Part shown: positions 33,601 through 45,500 of the stretch, in pieces
How positions within the stretch are numbered: position 1 is the first letter of the stretch
Layout: each line of letters begins with the position of its first letter
Assembly: GCA_015183035.1 (NCBI GenBank)
Contig: JACZZP010000003.1
Span: 2,232,001 to 2,296,000 of the forward strand
Origin: Meloidogyne chitwoodi
Taxonomy: Eukaryota > Nematoda > Chromadorea > Rhabditida > Meloidogynidae
Length of the DNA: 64,000 bases
Direction of reading: 5' to 3'
The notes under the pieces: generated by a model
Told to the model about the DNA's origin: nothing
Database searches by the model: none
The model's input: the letters and a program-made list of their open reading frames with translations, nothing else
Made by a program: the position numbers and the translations under genes

Positions 33601-35035
33601 TTAAAAAATTTTAGGCCAAAATTCATTTTTGAAGGCCAAAATGGCCAATTGAAATTTTGGCACTTTTTAATTTTAAAAAATTCATAAATCATTCCAAACC
33701 AGATCAATTTTTCTAATTTTTTTTTTAAAAGATGTGAACAATTATTTGGAACATTATAAAAAAAATTTTTTTTAAATTTTAGGCCAAAATTCATTTTTGA
33801 AGGGCCAAAATGGCCAATTGAAATTTTGGCACTTTTTAATTTTAAAAAATTCATAAATCCTTCCAACCCAGATCAATTTTTCTAATTTTTTTTTCCATAG
33901 ATTTGGACAAATATTTGGAACATTTGAGAAAAAATTTTTAAAAAATTTTAGGCCAAAATTCATTTTTGAAGGGCCAAAATGGCCCATTGAAATTTTGGCA
34001 CTTTTTAATTTTAAAAAATTCATAAATCCTTCCAAACCAGATCAATTTTTCTAATTTTTTTTTTAAAAGATGTGAACAATTATTTGGAACATTATAAAAA
34101 AAATTTTTAAAAAATTTTAGGCCAAAATTCATTTTTGAAGGGCCAAAATGGCCCATTGAAATTTTGGCACTTTTTAATTTTAAAAAATTCATAAATCATT
34201 CCAAACCAGATCAATTTTTCTAATTTTTTTTTTAAAGATGTGAACAATTATTTGGAACATTATAAAAAAAATTTTTAAAAAATTTTAGGCCAAAATTCAT
34301 TTTTGAAGGGCCAAAATGGCCCATTGAAATTTTGGCACTTTTTAATTTTAAAAAATTCATAAATCATTCCAAACCAGATCAATTTTTCTAATTTTTTTTT
34401 TAAAAGATGTGAACAATTATTTGGAACATTATAAAAAAAATTTTTAAAAAATTTTAGGCCAAAATTCATTTTTGAAGGGCCAAAATGGCCCATTGAAATT
34501 TTGGCACTTTTTAATTTTAAAAAATTCATAAATCCTTCCAAACCAGATCAATTTTTCTAATTTTTTTTTTAAAAGATGTGAACAATTATTTGGAACATTA
34601 TAAAAAAAATTTTTAAAAAATTTTAGGCCAAAATTCATTTTTGAAGGCCAAAATGGCCAATTGAAATTTTGGCACTTTTTAATTTTAAAAAATTCATAAA
34701 TCATTCCAAACCAGATCAATTTTTCTAATTTTTTTTTTAAAAGATGTAAACAATTATTTGGAACATTATAAAAAAAATTTTTAAAAAATTTTAGGCCAAA
34801 ATTCATTTTTGAAGGGCCAAAATGGCCCATTGAAGTTTTGGCACTTTTTAATTTTAAAAAATTCATAAAGTGTTTGAAACCCGTTCAATTTTTGAAATTT
34901 TTTTTTCCATAGATTTGGACAACTATTTGGAACATTTAAAAAAAAATTTTTAAAAAATTTTAGGCCAAAATTCATTTTTGAAGGGCCAAAAGTGCCAATT
35001 GAAATTTTGGCACTTTTTAATTTTAAAAAATTAAT
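30625..35035. repeat. 169-bp satellite array, about 26 copies
   Basis: Head-to-tail units of about 169 bp, recognisable by CCAAAATGGCCAATTGAAA, CCTTCCAAACCAGATCAATT and GTGAACAATTATTTGGAAC. The middle of the unit has CCAAAAT and ATTTTGG as a dyad around CAATTG. Unit variants recur in order (a GAGATGTG variant near 30681, 31190, 31699, 32040), implying higher-order units of two or three monomers. Right-hand copies (from about 33130) form another subtype (GCCCATTG, ATCATTCC), and the copies near 33890 and 34880 are most diverged (CCATAGATTTGGACAA), as expected at an array edge. The many minus-strand frames of 76-140 codons are translated repeat. Confidence 0.97.
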
Positions 35036-35641
35036 AACCTTTTTATTTCATGAAGCAATTAATAATAAATGTTTTTATTTTTATAATTTAAAAATTCTGA
35101 TTTTATATTTTATTTATTTAATAAAACCTATCCAACAAAATATTTATTACTTGAAAATAAAACAAAAATAAAATTGTAGAAAATTGTTGAAAGGCAAGTT
35201 TGCGAAAGGAACAGACATAAAATAAATTAAAATAAAAAATAATTATTAATAAATAAAATGATATTATATTTAATGATTTTTGAGATTTGTATTTTAAACT
35301 AAAAAATATTTATTTTTACTTTAAGTTCTTAAGTTTATGAAACAAAAGTTTTAAAATTTATGAACTTAAAAACTTATGTTTTTCTTTTACATAAATTAAA
35401 TTCTATTCAAGTTTTAAGTTTATTTAGGTTATCAAGTTTCTGTTTTTTTAACTTTTAAGTTTTCCGGAAAGAATTGAAAGTTTTCCTTTTAAACAAATTC
35501 TATTTAAGTTTTCTGATTTTTACACTTAAGTTTTCAGGAAAGAAATGACAATAATGTATGTAATTGGTAGAATAAGACTGAAATAATAATTAAATAACCA
35601 TATAATTATTGATATTTTAATATAAAAACATAAATTCAAAA
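35036..35641. other. Right border of satellite and 3' flank of ZP gene
   Basis: Contains the second copies of the two border segments (35042-35130 and about 35455-35545) and AAGTTT/AAACTT-rich sequence. No coding signal. The TIA-like and ZP genes converge on this satellite block. Confidence 0.6.
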
Positions 35642-38600
35642 TCAACTACTGTACAAACTGTGTTCCATTAAAGTCCCACTACTCCCTCGAGTTTTCCGCA
35701 TTACTCTCATTATTACAACTAACATAATTAAAAACAATAGAAGCAAAAGTGATCCACCACAAATTATAGCAATAGGTGAGAGGCAAACAACACTACTATT
35801 ACTTCCATTACGTCGTTCCTGAGTAGACCAGTCAATGAAAGGAGCTTCTTGAATAGAACTGTGCTGAATTGCTCCACGTTGAGCTGCAGCTGCTGGTTCT
35901 GAAAAAAATTTATTTGAGTTTCATGTTAAAACTTAAGTTTTTGGTAAACTTAAGTTTATTGACGAACTTTTTTTTAAGTTTTCCGCTTTATGAGTAAGTT
36001 TTGTTTTAAAAAACTTAAGTTTACAATCGTGTTTAATTTGTAAAATTTACCGTAATCATCCATTATCATTAATTCTGGTGAGCTTATGTCAAAATCAACT
36101 TCGTGTGTTCCTCTTCTTCTATGATGTGTTCTTTTCCCTTCACCACCATTAGATGAAGCAAGTGGACCTTTCGTTGTATCTCTTTGAGAACGAGCAGCAG
36201 ATTTTATTTCATTACCGGAACGCTTGTCAAAAATCTTTAAAAATGTCAAAAAAAATTAACATAAGAAAAAAACATTCAAAATGTCAAAAACAAACCTGAA
36301 CAGGTTTAGTTGTTTCATTGTAAAGCTCATCTTTTTCCTTCTTTTTCCTTGATTCCTCCTCTTTTTCTGCATCATTTTGTTTAATTTCTTCAGCAGATAT
36401 AGTCCAATTGGGATCAGAACGTTCAATTCCCTCATCCATTCTATTATTTGTTTCTGAAGCAAAGATTTTCCTTTCATGAGGTACCAACATAGCCTGGTCT
36501 TTGTGTAGTAATAAATCTGGTTGGGGAAATTCATCTTTTCTAGCAGAAATTTTATTATTTGAATTTGTAGTGTGAAATGTAGCTATTAAAGTTGGAGGTA
36601 ATGGAATTCCTTCAGTTGTACTGCTTGATGATGACCACTTTGAAGATGAAGGAGCAAAACTAGTTTCTTTACTGTTCTCTGCTGAAGCACTGTTCATACG
36701 CTCTACACTACTTAAAAGTTGCTCACTGCCCTCAGAAGTGGCTTTACTGCTTGAAAGTCTCGGTGTACTGCTCGAACTTCTCTGAGTACTACTAGAACTT
36801 GTTTTATGCTCTTCTTCATCCTCTTCCTTTAGTATTGACTTCATACTTTCTGAACTTGTACTGCTTGAGAAACGCAATGTTGAACTGCCTGTACTGCTTG
36901 AAAATTTACTTCTATCATTTTCATTTTTTTCTTCCTTTTCTAATTTCTGTTTCAAAGTCGTTCCAGCTCCAGTGGTCCTTTCAGTTTCAATTTCAGGGAT
37001 AACATCTCCGCTAACCTCTACTCGTTGTTTACCATTTATAGCTTTAGTAATAAGTGAAGGAGTACTTTTTGTTTCAGAAGGAGTTAAAGATAAAGATAAA
37101 GGACTTGAAGTTATATTTAATTGAGCAGCAGAGGATTCACCACTTGCACTATCCTCATTAAAATTACCATTTGAAGCACTCTTTACTCTTTTTCCATTAC
37201 AATTTGGTGGCTAAAATATTTTTATAAAATAATAAAAAAAGTTTTATACCGTTAAGTTGCTACATTCCAAATCAGAGTTCATACAAAGTTTAATTTTGCA
37301 GGTAAAAGACATTGTATTTCTATCAGGAAAATTAAAGGCGGCAGAAGCCTGTTATAATTAAAAAAGGAAGATTAGAAAAATTAAAAAATTATTTTTATAA
37401 AAAAAACGTACAGCCATAGCTTTAGTTCGCTCCACAGTATAGGTAATTTGAGGCATAAGAAATTCTTAATAAAAAATAAATTATTATTTGAGTAAAAGGG
37501 AAATAATTAAAATTTCCCAAAAGTAAGGGTTAAACCTAAGTTTTAAAAATTTAATTTAATTTTAAAATTATAACCATCTTTGCTACATCCATTCGCATCA
37601 ATCTGAAGAAAAATATTAAAAATAAACGAATCAAGTTTATTATTTTCTTTTAAAATCAGAATTCTGGTTTGTAAAATTTTTTAACAAAATTACAATTTGT
37701 CAGAATTAAAATGTTAAATAATAATTCTGATTTGTATTTTTCATATTATATATTATATAAACATACAATAGCAAATTCAGCCCCCTTTCCATCAACTGCT
37801 TGGCAATTATATAAAAGCATAGAGTACATACGCGAAGGACATTCCCATACGTGATAAAGTTGTTCACCAACATGTGTGTATTTGACGCGTGGTCCGTTTG
37901 GACTATCTCTGAAAATTATAATTTTTAGTTTAAAGTTGGATTGTTTTTTAAATAAATTAGTCTTAAATTTCTTAAACTTAAACAAAGTCATTCTATATTG
38001 AAGAAAATCCCGATAGCTTTTAGTTTACGCTTAAAAATATAAATAAGTTTTTTCTTCTAATGTAAAAAGGTAAATTTTTTAAGTTTAAGCTCAAAAAATT
38101 ATTTTTTAAGTTTAAGCTCAAAGACTTAAGTTTTTATGTTTAGAACTGTAAATAATTAAAGATTAGTCAATTAATATTTGGTAGTTTAAAATCTTAATTT
38201 TAAAATATTCTTCAAAAACATTTTTAAAATCGGCAACTTCAAAAGGCAACAAGTTTTATTTTATAAGTGTTTTGAAAACTACAAAAATTTAAGAGGTTTG
38301 TCAAAGTTGTAAATTCAAAAGGAAAACACTTGTGTATTTTTATTAGAAATAATATAAAATAAAAAAGTCCAAGGCCAATAAACAATAAAAAAATATATCA
38401 AGTTTATATAATTAAAACTTGAGAAGAGATTAATAATAAAACTTGCCTATGTACAGAATATGTGCATGCAGGTAGTTGTGGTTCTGAATATAATTGTTGC
38501 GTCACAATATCACTAAAAATATTTAAATATTTATTTATTATATTAGATTAATATTTAAGAGTGGATTAAAAGTTTGTTTTGGTGAAAAAAGATTGAAATT

Positions 38601-39515
38601 TTTTTTAATTTTATTTAGGCGAACATATAAGAGGAGATTAAGAGTTATATTTCTTGTTTTTAGATCCAAAATAAAAATTTAAATTAATTTATTTACCTAT
38701 TTAAATATAATAATAATAAAAAGTTCACCTCACTCCAAAATCAACACTAACATCTTGAGGTTTTTCCTTATAGAAACAATTAACATTGTATGCACGATCA
38801 ACTTTTGTGACAAAAAGCTAAAATATAATAAAAATAAAAAATATTATTATTTTTTAAAATTAAAAGATTATATTTTAACCGGATGTAATTGAACTACAAC
38901 AGTCATTTGATAAGCAATTCCTGGATTTGGATTAATTTCTCTTTTTCTTCTAACATTACATTTGGCTAATTCAATTGTTATATTTTTTTTATTGTGAAAT
39001 GTACAATCTTCATTATGACTTTGTCCACGGACATAAACTGCTGAAGCATTTCCACGGAGAGTATTAACGGTGAAATGAACAACACCGGGACCGCAAGTTA
39101 TTTCTGGTTCGCCTTAAAAAATAAAATAAAAGAAAAATAATTTAAAAAAATAAAAGAATGTGTTTAAATTGGATTTGTTGTAATTAGCAATCGTGTAAAA
39201 AAAAAATTAAGTTCAAGGTTGCTCTGCCTTTTACAAAGGAGGACAAAGACAGGCAATGACCGAAATTAAAGCAATTTATTTTCAATGTTCCGGACGATTA
39301 TCCATTGGGGAGTTTTTTTTTGAATAAAACAAATATTAAAAATATTTGTTTTAAATTAAATAAAAATTAATATTTTTACTTATAATTTCATTATCATACG
39401 TAGCCAATTCATTTCTCACAGAATTTGCTTCTCCATTTCTTTGAAGAGTTACTGCATTCACAGAAGAAAAAGAAGCAAAAATAATACAAAATATTAAAGG
39501 CACAGTTATAACCAT
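35642..39515 (-). CDS. ZP-domain cuticlin-like transmembrane protein
   Basis: Eleven exons: 39380-39515, 38880-39112, 38729-38817, 38447-38512, 37767-37908, 37575-37602, 37412-37464, 37250-37348, 36296-37210, 36051-36234, 35642-35898; 733 aa. Residues 1-21 form a signal peptide (MVITVPLIFCIIFASF). The zona pellucida domain runs from CGPGVVHF (C51) to about 270, with FVTKVDRAYNVNCFY, VGEQLYHVWEC, DANGCSKD and TPPNC as in nematode cuticlins. A long Ser/Thr/Glu-rich linker of about 300 residues follows, then a furin-type HHRRR site (624-628), a TM helix (about 688-711) and a short basic tail. Such proteins are secreted, cleaved and polymerise in the cuticle or apical matrix. Intron 4 starts GCAAGT (GC donor); only this choice keeps the frame. 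An in-frame ATG at 39611 would add 32 residues and bury the signal peptide, so 39515 is preferred. Confidence 0.9.
35920..36030. repeat. AAACTTAAGTTT palindrome cluster in ZP intron 10
   Basis: Several copies of the self-complementary AAACTTAAGTTT and near-copies occur in this short intron. Similar AAGTTT/AAACTT-rich stretches lie at 35330-35530, 38030-38150, 39660-39780 and 42280-42540. Confidence 0.5.
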
Positions 39516-42500
39516 TTTTGAATATGAATATTGTTGTTTTTGATTATAGTAAAGTTTTGGGGAAAATCTTGATGTTTTGTTGTTTTTGTTGTTGTCGCAA
39601 CGAGAATACATCTTAAAGAATATTTAGAAAATAACAAAGAAATAAAATAAACAATAAAACTTGAAATTAGTAATACAAACTTGAATGCTAAACTTTTCAA
39701 TTTTACAATTCAAGTTTACACTTAAACACTTAAAACTTTAGTCTTTTAATTTTTAAGCATAAAAACTTTAAGATAAACATAAACTTTATAACTAGTAGAA
39801 CACTTGAATATTAAAAAAAAACATTTTCAAAATCAAACTTGAAAAGTTGTATATTTTAAAATTAACTAACTGATAGCAAAAATTGTTTAACCAAGTTTAA
39901 AACATTTCTTTTTGGATGTTTGTTTGTTTCTCTATTTTGAAGAGTCGTCATTTAAGGAAGAATTATTTAAATTTATTTAAAAATTCTAAATTATTTGTTG
40001 TTTTTAATATTTATTTATTTTTTAAATAATTCTAAAATATTTTTAAATTATTTAAAAATATTTGTAAGGCAGTAAAAAATAAAAAAATAAATTCGTTCGC
40101 TTTTAAAAAATTTAATTTTACAAAAAAAATCTTAAAAAAAACAACATCTTCACGAAATAAAATTTACCAAGTGACCACAGAAATGAAAATTAAAAAGAAT
40201 TTAACGGACTTAAATGAGTTTCCTCTACACCCATATTTTGAAGGTTAAATATATTTAATCCTTTTAACAAAATTTTAAAAAAAAATAAATTTATGTTGCG
40301 TTCTATTCAAAATTAAAAATAAAAAACTCAAAATTAGTAAAAATCAAAGAGTTAAAATATTAACTCAAATTAAAAAATAAAAAATAATTTTTTTAAATAA
40401 TATTATTGTGCTAAATATGAGTGAGTGTGTTAGTTAGTTTTACTACAAAATTGGATTTTCTTTGAAAATAAATGTCAAGGCAAACAATTAAAAAAGAGGA
40501 GAAAATTATTTAGCAACTTTTCTTTTTTATTATTAAGGAATTAAAAAAATATTAATATTTTTTAAAATTTTTTTAAGTTTTTAATTTTATAATAATTTAG
40601 TTTTCAAGTTCCAAAGAGAAAATTTGATATTAAAATACTTAAATAAAATTTAAAAATTTAATTATTTTGTTTTTCAGTTTCCAAAAGTCTTAGGAAATAA
40701 TACCTAATTAAATTAAATTCCCCAAAAAATAATTAAACGTCTTAAAGCCTTGAAAACAATAAAATATGAAAAATAGCTAAAATACCTAAATATAAGTAAA
40801 ATATATAAAATTAAATATTTTTTATATTTTTTTCTCTTTTTTTATGTCAAACAAATTTTTAAGAAAAAAGAAAACAAAGAAAAGGGGGGTTATGCTGCGC
40901 AAAGTTGTAAGCAAAGTATATCCAAGTTTCAAGGCAAAAAAGGTTTATTTTCTAAAAAAATAGGTAATTTTGGTTTTGAGGAAAATAAAAGAATAATAAA
41001 AATAAGAGAAGAGCACAAACTGGTGCCTATTCAATAAAAATAATTTTCTTTGATTTTTTAATATTTTTATAAATTTTTTTGACATTGAAAATCCTTGAAC
41101 TTTGATTCCCTAAATATTTTTAAATTTAAATATTTAATAAAATAATTTTTAAATTTGTTTAAAAAATAATAAAATATTTAAATTATTAAAATAATTTAAC
41201 TATTAAATTTAATCTAAATAAATATTAAATTTAAAAATAATAAATAATAATATTTGTTATTCAAAGTTCCCCGAAGAAAAGGTTCTTCAAAAATGGAATA
41301 ATTAAATTATCTTTATTACAAAGTTGGGGGAAAGGTTGAGAAAGGCCAGGAAATAAAAAAAGATTTTCTACAAAAATAATAAATTTATTTATAGGGGAAG
41401 AGGCGTTCTTCTACTTCTACACACTGTGTGGACGGCATATTTTTATTTTCTTTTTTTTCTTGATACACTCCAAATTTGGATAAAAATAAAAAAGGGGAAT
41501 AAACAATATCCTTTTTTCTATTTTAAAAATAGTCCAAACTTAATCAGATTGGATTAAAAGGTATAGAGACACTTGAAGATTAAATATTTAAATATTTTAA
41601 TTAATTATTTATTTTTAAATATTTAAAAACAAAATAATTAATATTATTTAAATTTTTTTTAAACATTTAAAATGAAAAAAATTTTAAATAAAATAAAATA
41701 ATATTAATTTAGGTAAAAAACTAGAGGTAAAAGTGAATAAAAAAATTCAAAAAAAAAAAGTACTATTGTTCATTTATATTAAATTAAATTAAAAAAGGTT
41801 CAGTCTTGCAAAAGAAAAAAGCTTCCTTTTTTATTATATTAATTTATTTTTTTTGTTTAAAAAATAAAATTAAAAAAATTTGCATGCGTCGTTCCATAGG
41901 GAAAAGAACTTTTCATACACAAAACAGGTAAAATATATTCAGAAAAATTAAAAATAAATGCCGCGATGAATGCCTAGAGAGAAATTGACAAAAAGAAGAG
42001 GAGGATATATAAATATAAAAGAGTTAAGGGTCAAGACCACAATAAAATTACTATTGAAGGATATAATGACCTTTTTTATTTTTTTTGGAAGGTCAAGCAA
42101 TTTGGGTAAAAAAAGGAACAGGTGGGTGAATTGGGGGAAATTAATAAAATTGTAAAAAAATATATAATCAAAAAATATAAAAAAATATAATTTTTTATTA
42201 CTTTCTTTCTCAGCATGAAAATTAAACAAAATTAGACTTTTTAGAATTTAATTAAAATTAAAAATATAACTTTAAAGAAATAGATTTCAAGTTCAAAAAG
42301 TTAAGTTTTAAAATTTTAAGCTTGAAATTAAAAAAAGTTTTAAGTTTGTAAAAGTTTACTTAAAACTTTAAGTTTATAAACTTCAATAAGAGTCTAAAAA
42401 CTCAAATTTAAATGTTAAGTTTGAACTTGAATATTTTTAAACTTTAAAGTTGTAAACTTGAGACTTAAATATTAAACTTGAATTTTAAAATATTATTTTT

Positions 42501-45500
42501 TAATTAAACTTAAAACTTAAATTATATTAGTAAGTTTATTTAAGGCATAATGAAAAATAAATGAAATAAAATACTTAAAAAATTTGAAAATTTGTGAGAA
42601 AGCAAATTTAATTTCTTTTAATTAAAAAAAATGTATTAGTAATTTATTTTATTTTTTTTTTAATTTAATTAAAAAAAATAAATCAGTTAAAAATAATTAA
42701 AATATATGTTCCCCCCAATAATAATTAAATCTCTGACCTGTTTACCTTTAAAAATAAATAAATTGGATTTTAATTTAGTTTTTATTCTTTTTTATTTTTT
42801 AGGCAAAAAATAAATTGGCTACTATTTTTCTTTTTCCTTTACTTTTTTTCTTCTACTAAATTAATCCCTTTTAAACGCCAAAATTAATTTTTAACCTTGA
42901 AAATTTGTGGAAAGAAATCCTTTTGAAAAGTGTTTGTTGCGCCCATCTGGCAGAAGAAAGAAAATTAAAAAAATATAAAAAATAAAAATGACAAAAAAAA
43001 AATATTTTTTATAAGACGTTGAGGTGAACAATATTTAGAAAATAAATTAATTTAAATAAAATATTGGTTAAAAATTTAAAAAAATATTAAAAATTCTCTA
43101 AATATTTTAGAAGATTTAATTATTATTTTAACAAATTTTTGGTTAAAATATTTTTTAATAATTTTTAAAAAATAATTAAAAATTAAAAAACAATTTATTT
43201 AAATATATTAGACATAAATATATTTAAAAAAATATATTTAAAAAAATAAATAATAAAAAAAAATTAAAAATAAAAATTAAAGTTTGTTGGTTTTCCTCAG
43301 ATGGACACAGGAAAGAAATTTGTCGATTGAATAAAAATAAAATAAAAAAAATATTCTTCTTCTTCTTATTCAAACATTTTCTGGAAGAGAAATGAGACTG
43401 ACCTTCAAGGAAAAAAAAATAAAAAAAGGTAAAATAATAATAATAATTTTATTTTTCTTTTATTATTTAATGTAACAAATAGTTAACTAAAAGGTAAAAA
43501 ATATTATTTAATTAAAACTATTCTTTAAAATTATTTTTTTGTTTTTTAAATAAAAAAGTCAAGTTTTTATTTGCCTTTTTTCTTTTTTTTTTAATAAATT
43601 TTATTTAAAAGTTTTTTTTAAAAATTAAAAAAAGTACATTAACTGCAAAATAAATAAATAAATATTAATTATTTAAATAATAGAAAAAAATTTTAAATAA
43701 AAAAAAATGTCTCAAAATAACAATAGAAGGCAAAGAATAAATAAATAAAAAAATATTTTTTTATTAATGTGGGGCATCTCGAATTGCAAAAAAAGAAGCA
43801 AAAATAAAATAATTATAAGGAAGGGCAAGGGCAAAACACTGAAAAATTATTTTTTTTTTTAATAATTAAAAAGGTAATATCAAAAAAAAAATTTTTTTGA
43901 AATGCCCATATATTCGCAAAATGTGCCCATATATTCGCAGAGCAATTAATGCTTTATTTTAACACTCATTGATATATATTTTATTTATATTATCTCACAG
44001 CATTTAATACCTTAATTTTATAACACTCTTAGATATTCCACATTCTTAGAAATCACAGTAAACTTATATTTTTAAAAATAGAGAGAAATAGGAAGACCTT
44101 CAGTTGAATAAAAGAAAAAATATATTTATTTATTTATAATTAAATTTAAAAAAAATTAAAAATAATTTTAAAAAGGACAAGGGCAAGCAAGCCTTAAAAA
44201 GAAAAAAAATATTTTTTATTAAAAAATAAAAATAAATTAATTAAAAAGTGTCTCTCAGTTCCCTCTCTCCCTCTGTTGTTTTTCATTGAGTTAAATTTAA
44301 AATTTAATTTTAAATTTAATAAAAATTAAATTTTTATAAAATTAAAAAAAATAAATATATTAAATAAAACAAAAATAAAAAATAAATTTTCTTAATTTAA
44401 AAAAAAAAATAATTTATTTATTTATTTAATAAAAATGTACTACTTTATTTATAACTGTTTGAGAAAAATAATAATTAAAATAAAAAAAGAGAAGAGTAAA
44501 TTGAAGAAAATTAAAAAAGTAATTTAAAATTTATTTATTCGCGCAGTTTATTGAGGGCAATGGAATTTTGAGAAAATTAAAAAAAATATTTTTTTTGTGT
44601 GCCATATCCTCTACAGATCTATTGGGAGGGAAACTAATAAAATAAAAAAATAAATTTATTAATTTAAAAATAAAATTAATTCATTTAAAAATAAATTTTA
44701 GATATGAAGAAATATTTTATTTGAAAAAATAAAAAATTAAATTTAAATAAAAGGAAGATACTTAAGGGGAATCGAGTAAAGGAAAAATCACCTAAAAAAA
44801 TATTTAAATTTTTTTTTCAATTTTTTAATCTTTTCTAAATATTATTAAATAACCATTTAACATTTTAAAAAATAAATAGCACTTGAACTTTGCAAAATTT
44901 ATTTTTATTTTAATTTTAATACAATTAAGGAGCACTCAAAGAGGGAAACCTTTAGTTTAAATTAGGTGATAAATTAAATATATTAATTTATTATTTAAAA
45001 ATATTGATATTTAATTAATAAATTAATAAAAAATAAAATAAAAATAATTAATTAATTTCTAATTTAATTGCAATCGTTTAGGTGCATGAAGGACGTTTCA
45101 TCACGAAAATTAAATTTTAATTAAACTTTTTTTAAAAAATAAATATTTTAAAAAAATAAATATATTTATTAAAATAATATTTAATTTTCTTCTTTTGACC
45201 ATACAATTTTGTTTGTAAATAATAAAAAATTATTTATTTATTTTATTATAGCATTTTCATACCCATTTTTCGTCTTTTAAACACAAAGTTTGAGAGAAAG
45301 AAAATGGCCAAAAATAATATAATATTTTTTTTAATAAAAATAGACATTTTTGACAATAAAATTAAAAAAATAAATAAATTTATTAAATAAAAAATTTAAT
45401 TTAATTTTTAAAAAAAGTTTAAAGTCTCTCCCTGATACCCTCTCAAACATAAATTCTCATAACTTAAAAAATACTGCCTCAAAAATTTTAAAATTTAAAA

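Noticed and set aside
30707..34975. Series of near-identical 76-140 codon minus-strand frames
   Set aside because: They arise from the 169-bp satellite monomer and repeat at its period; there is no coding context.
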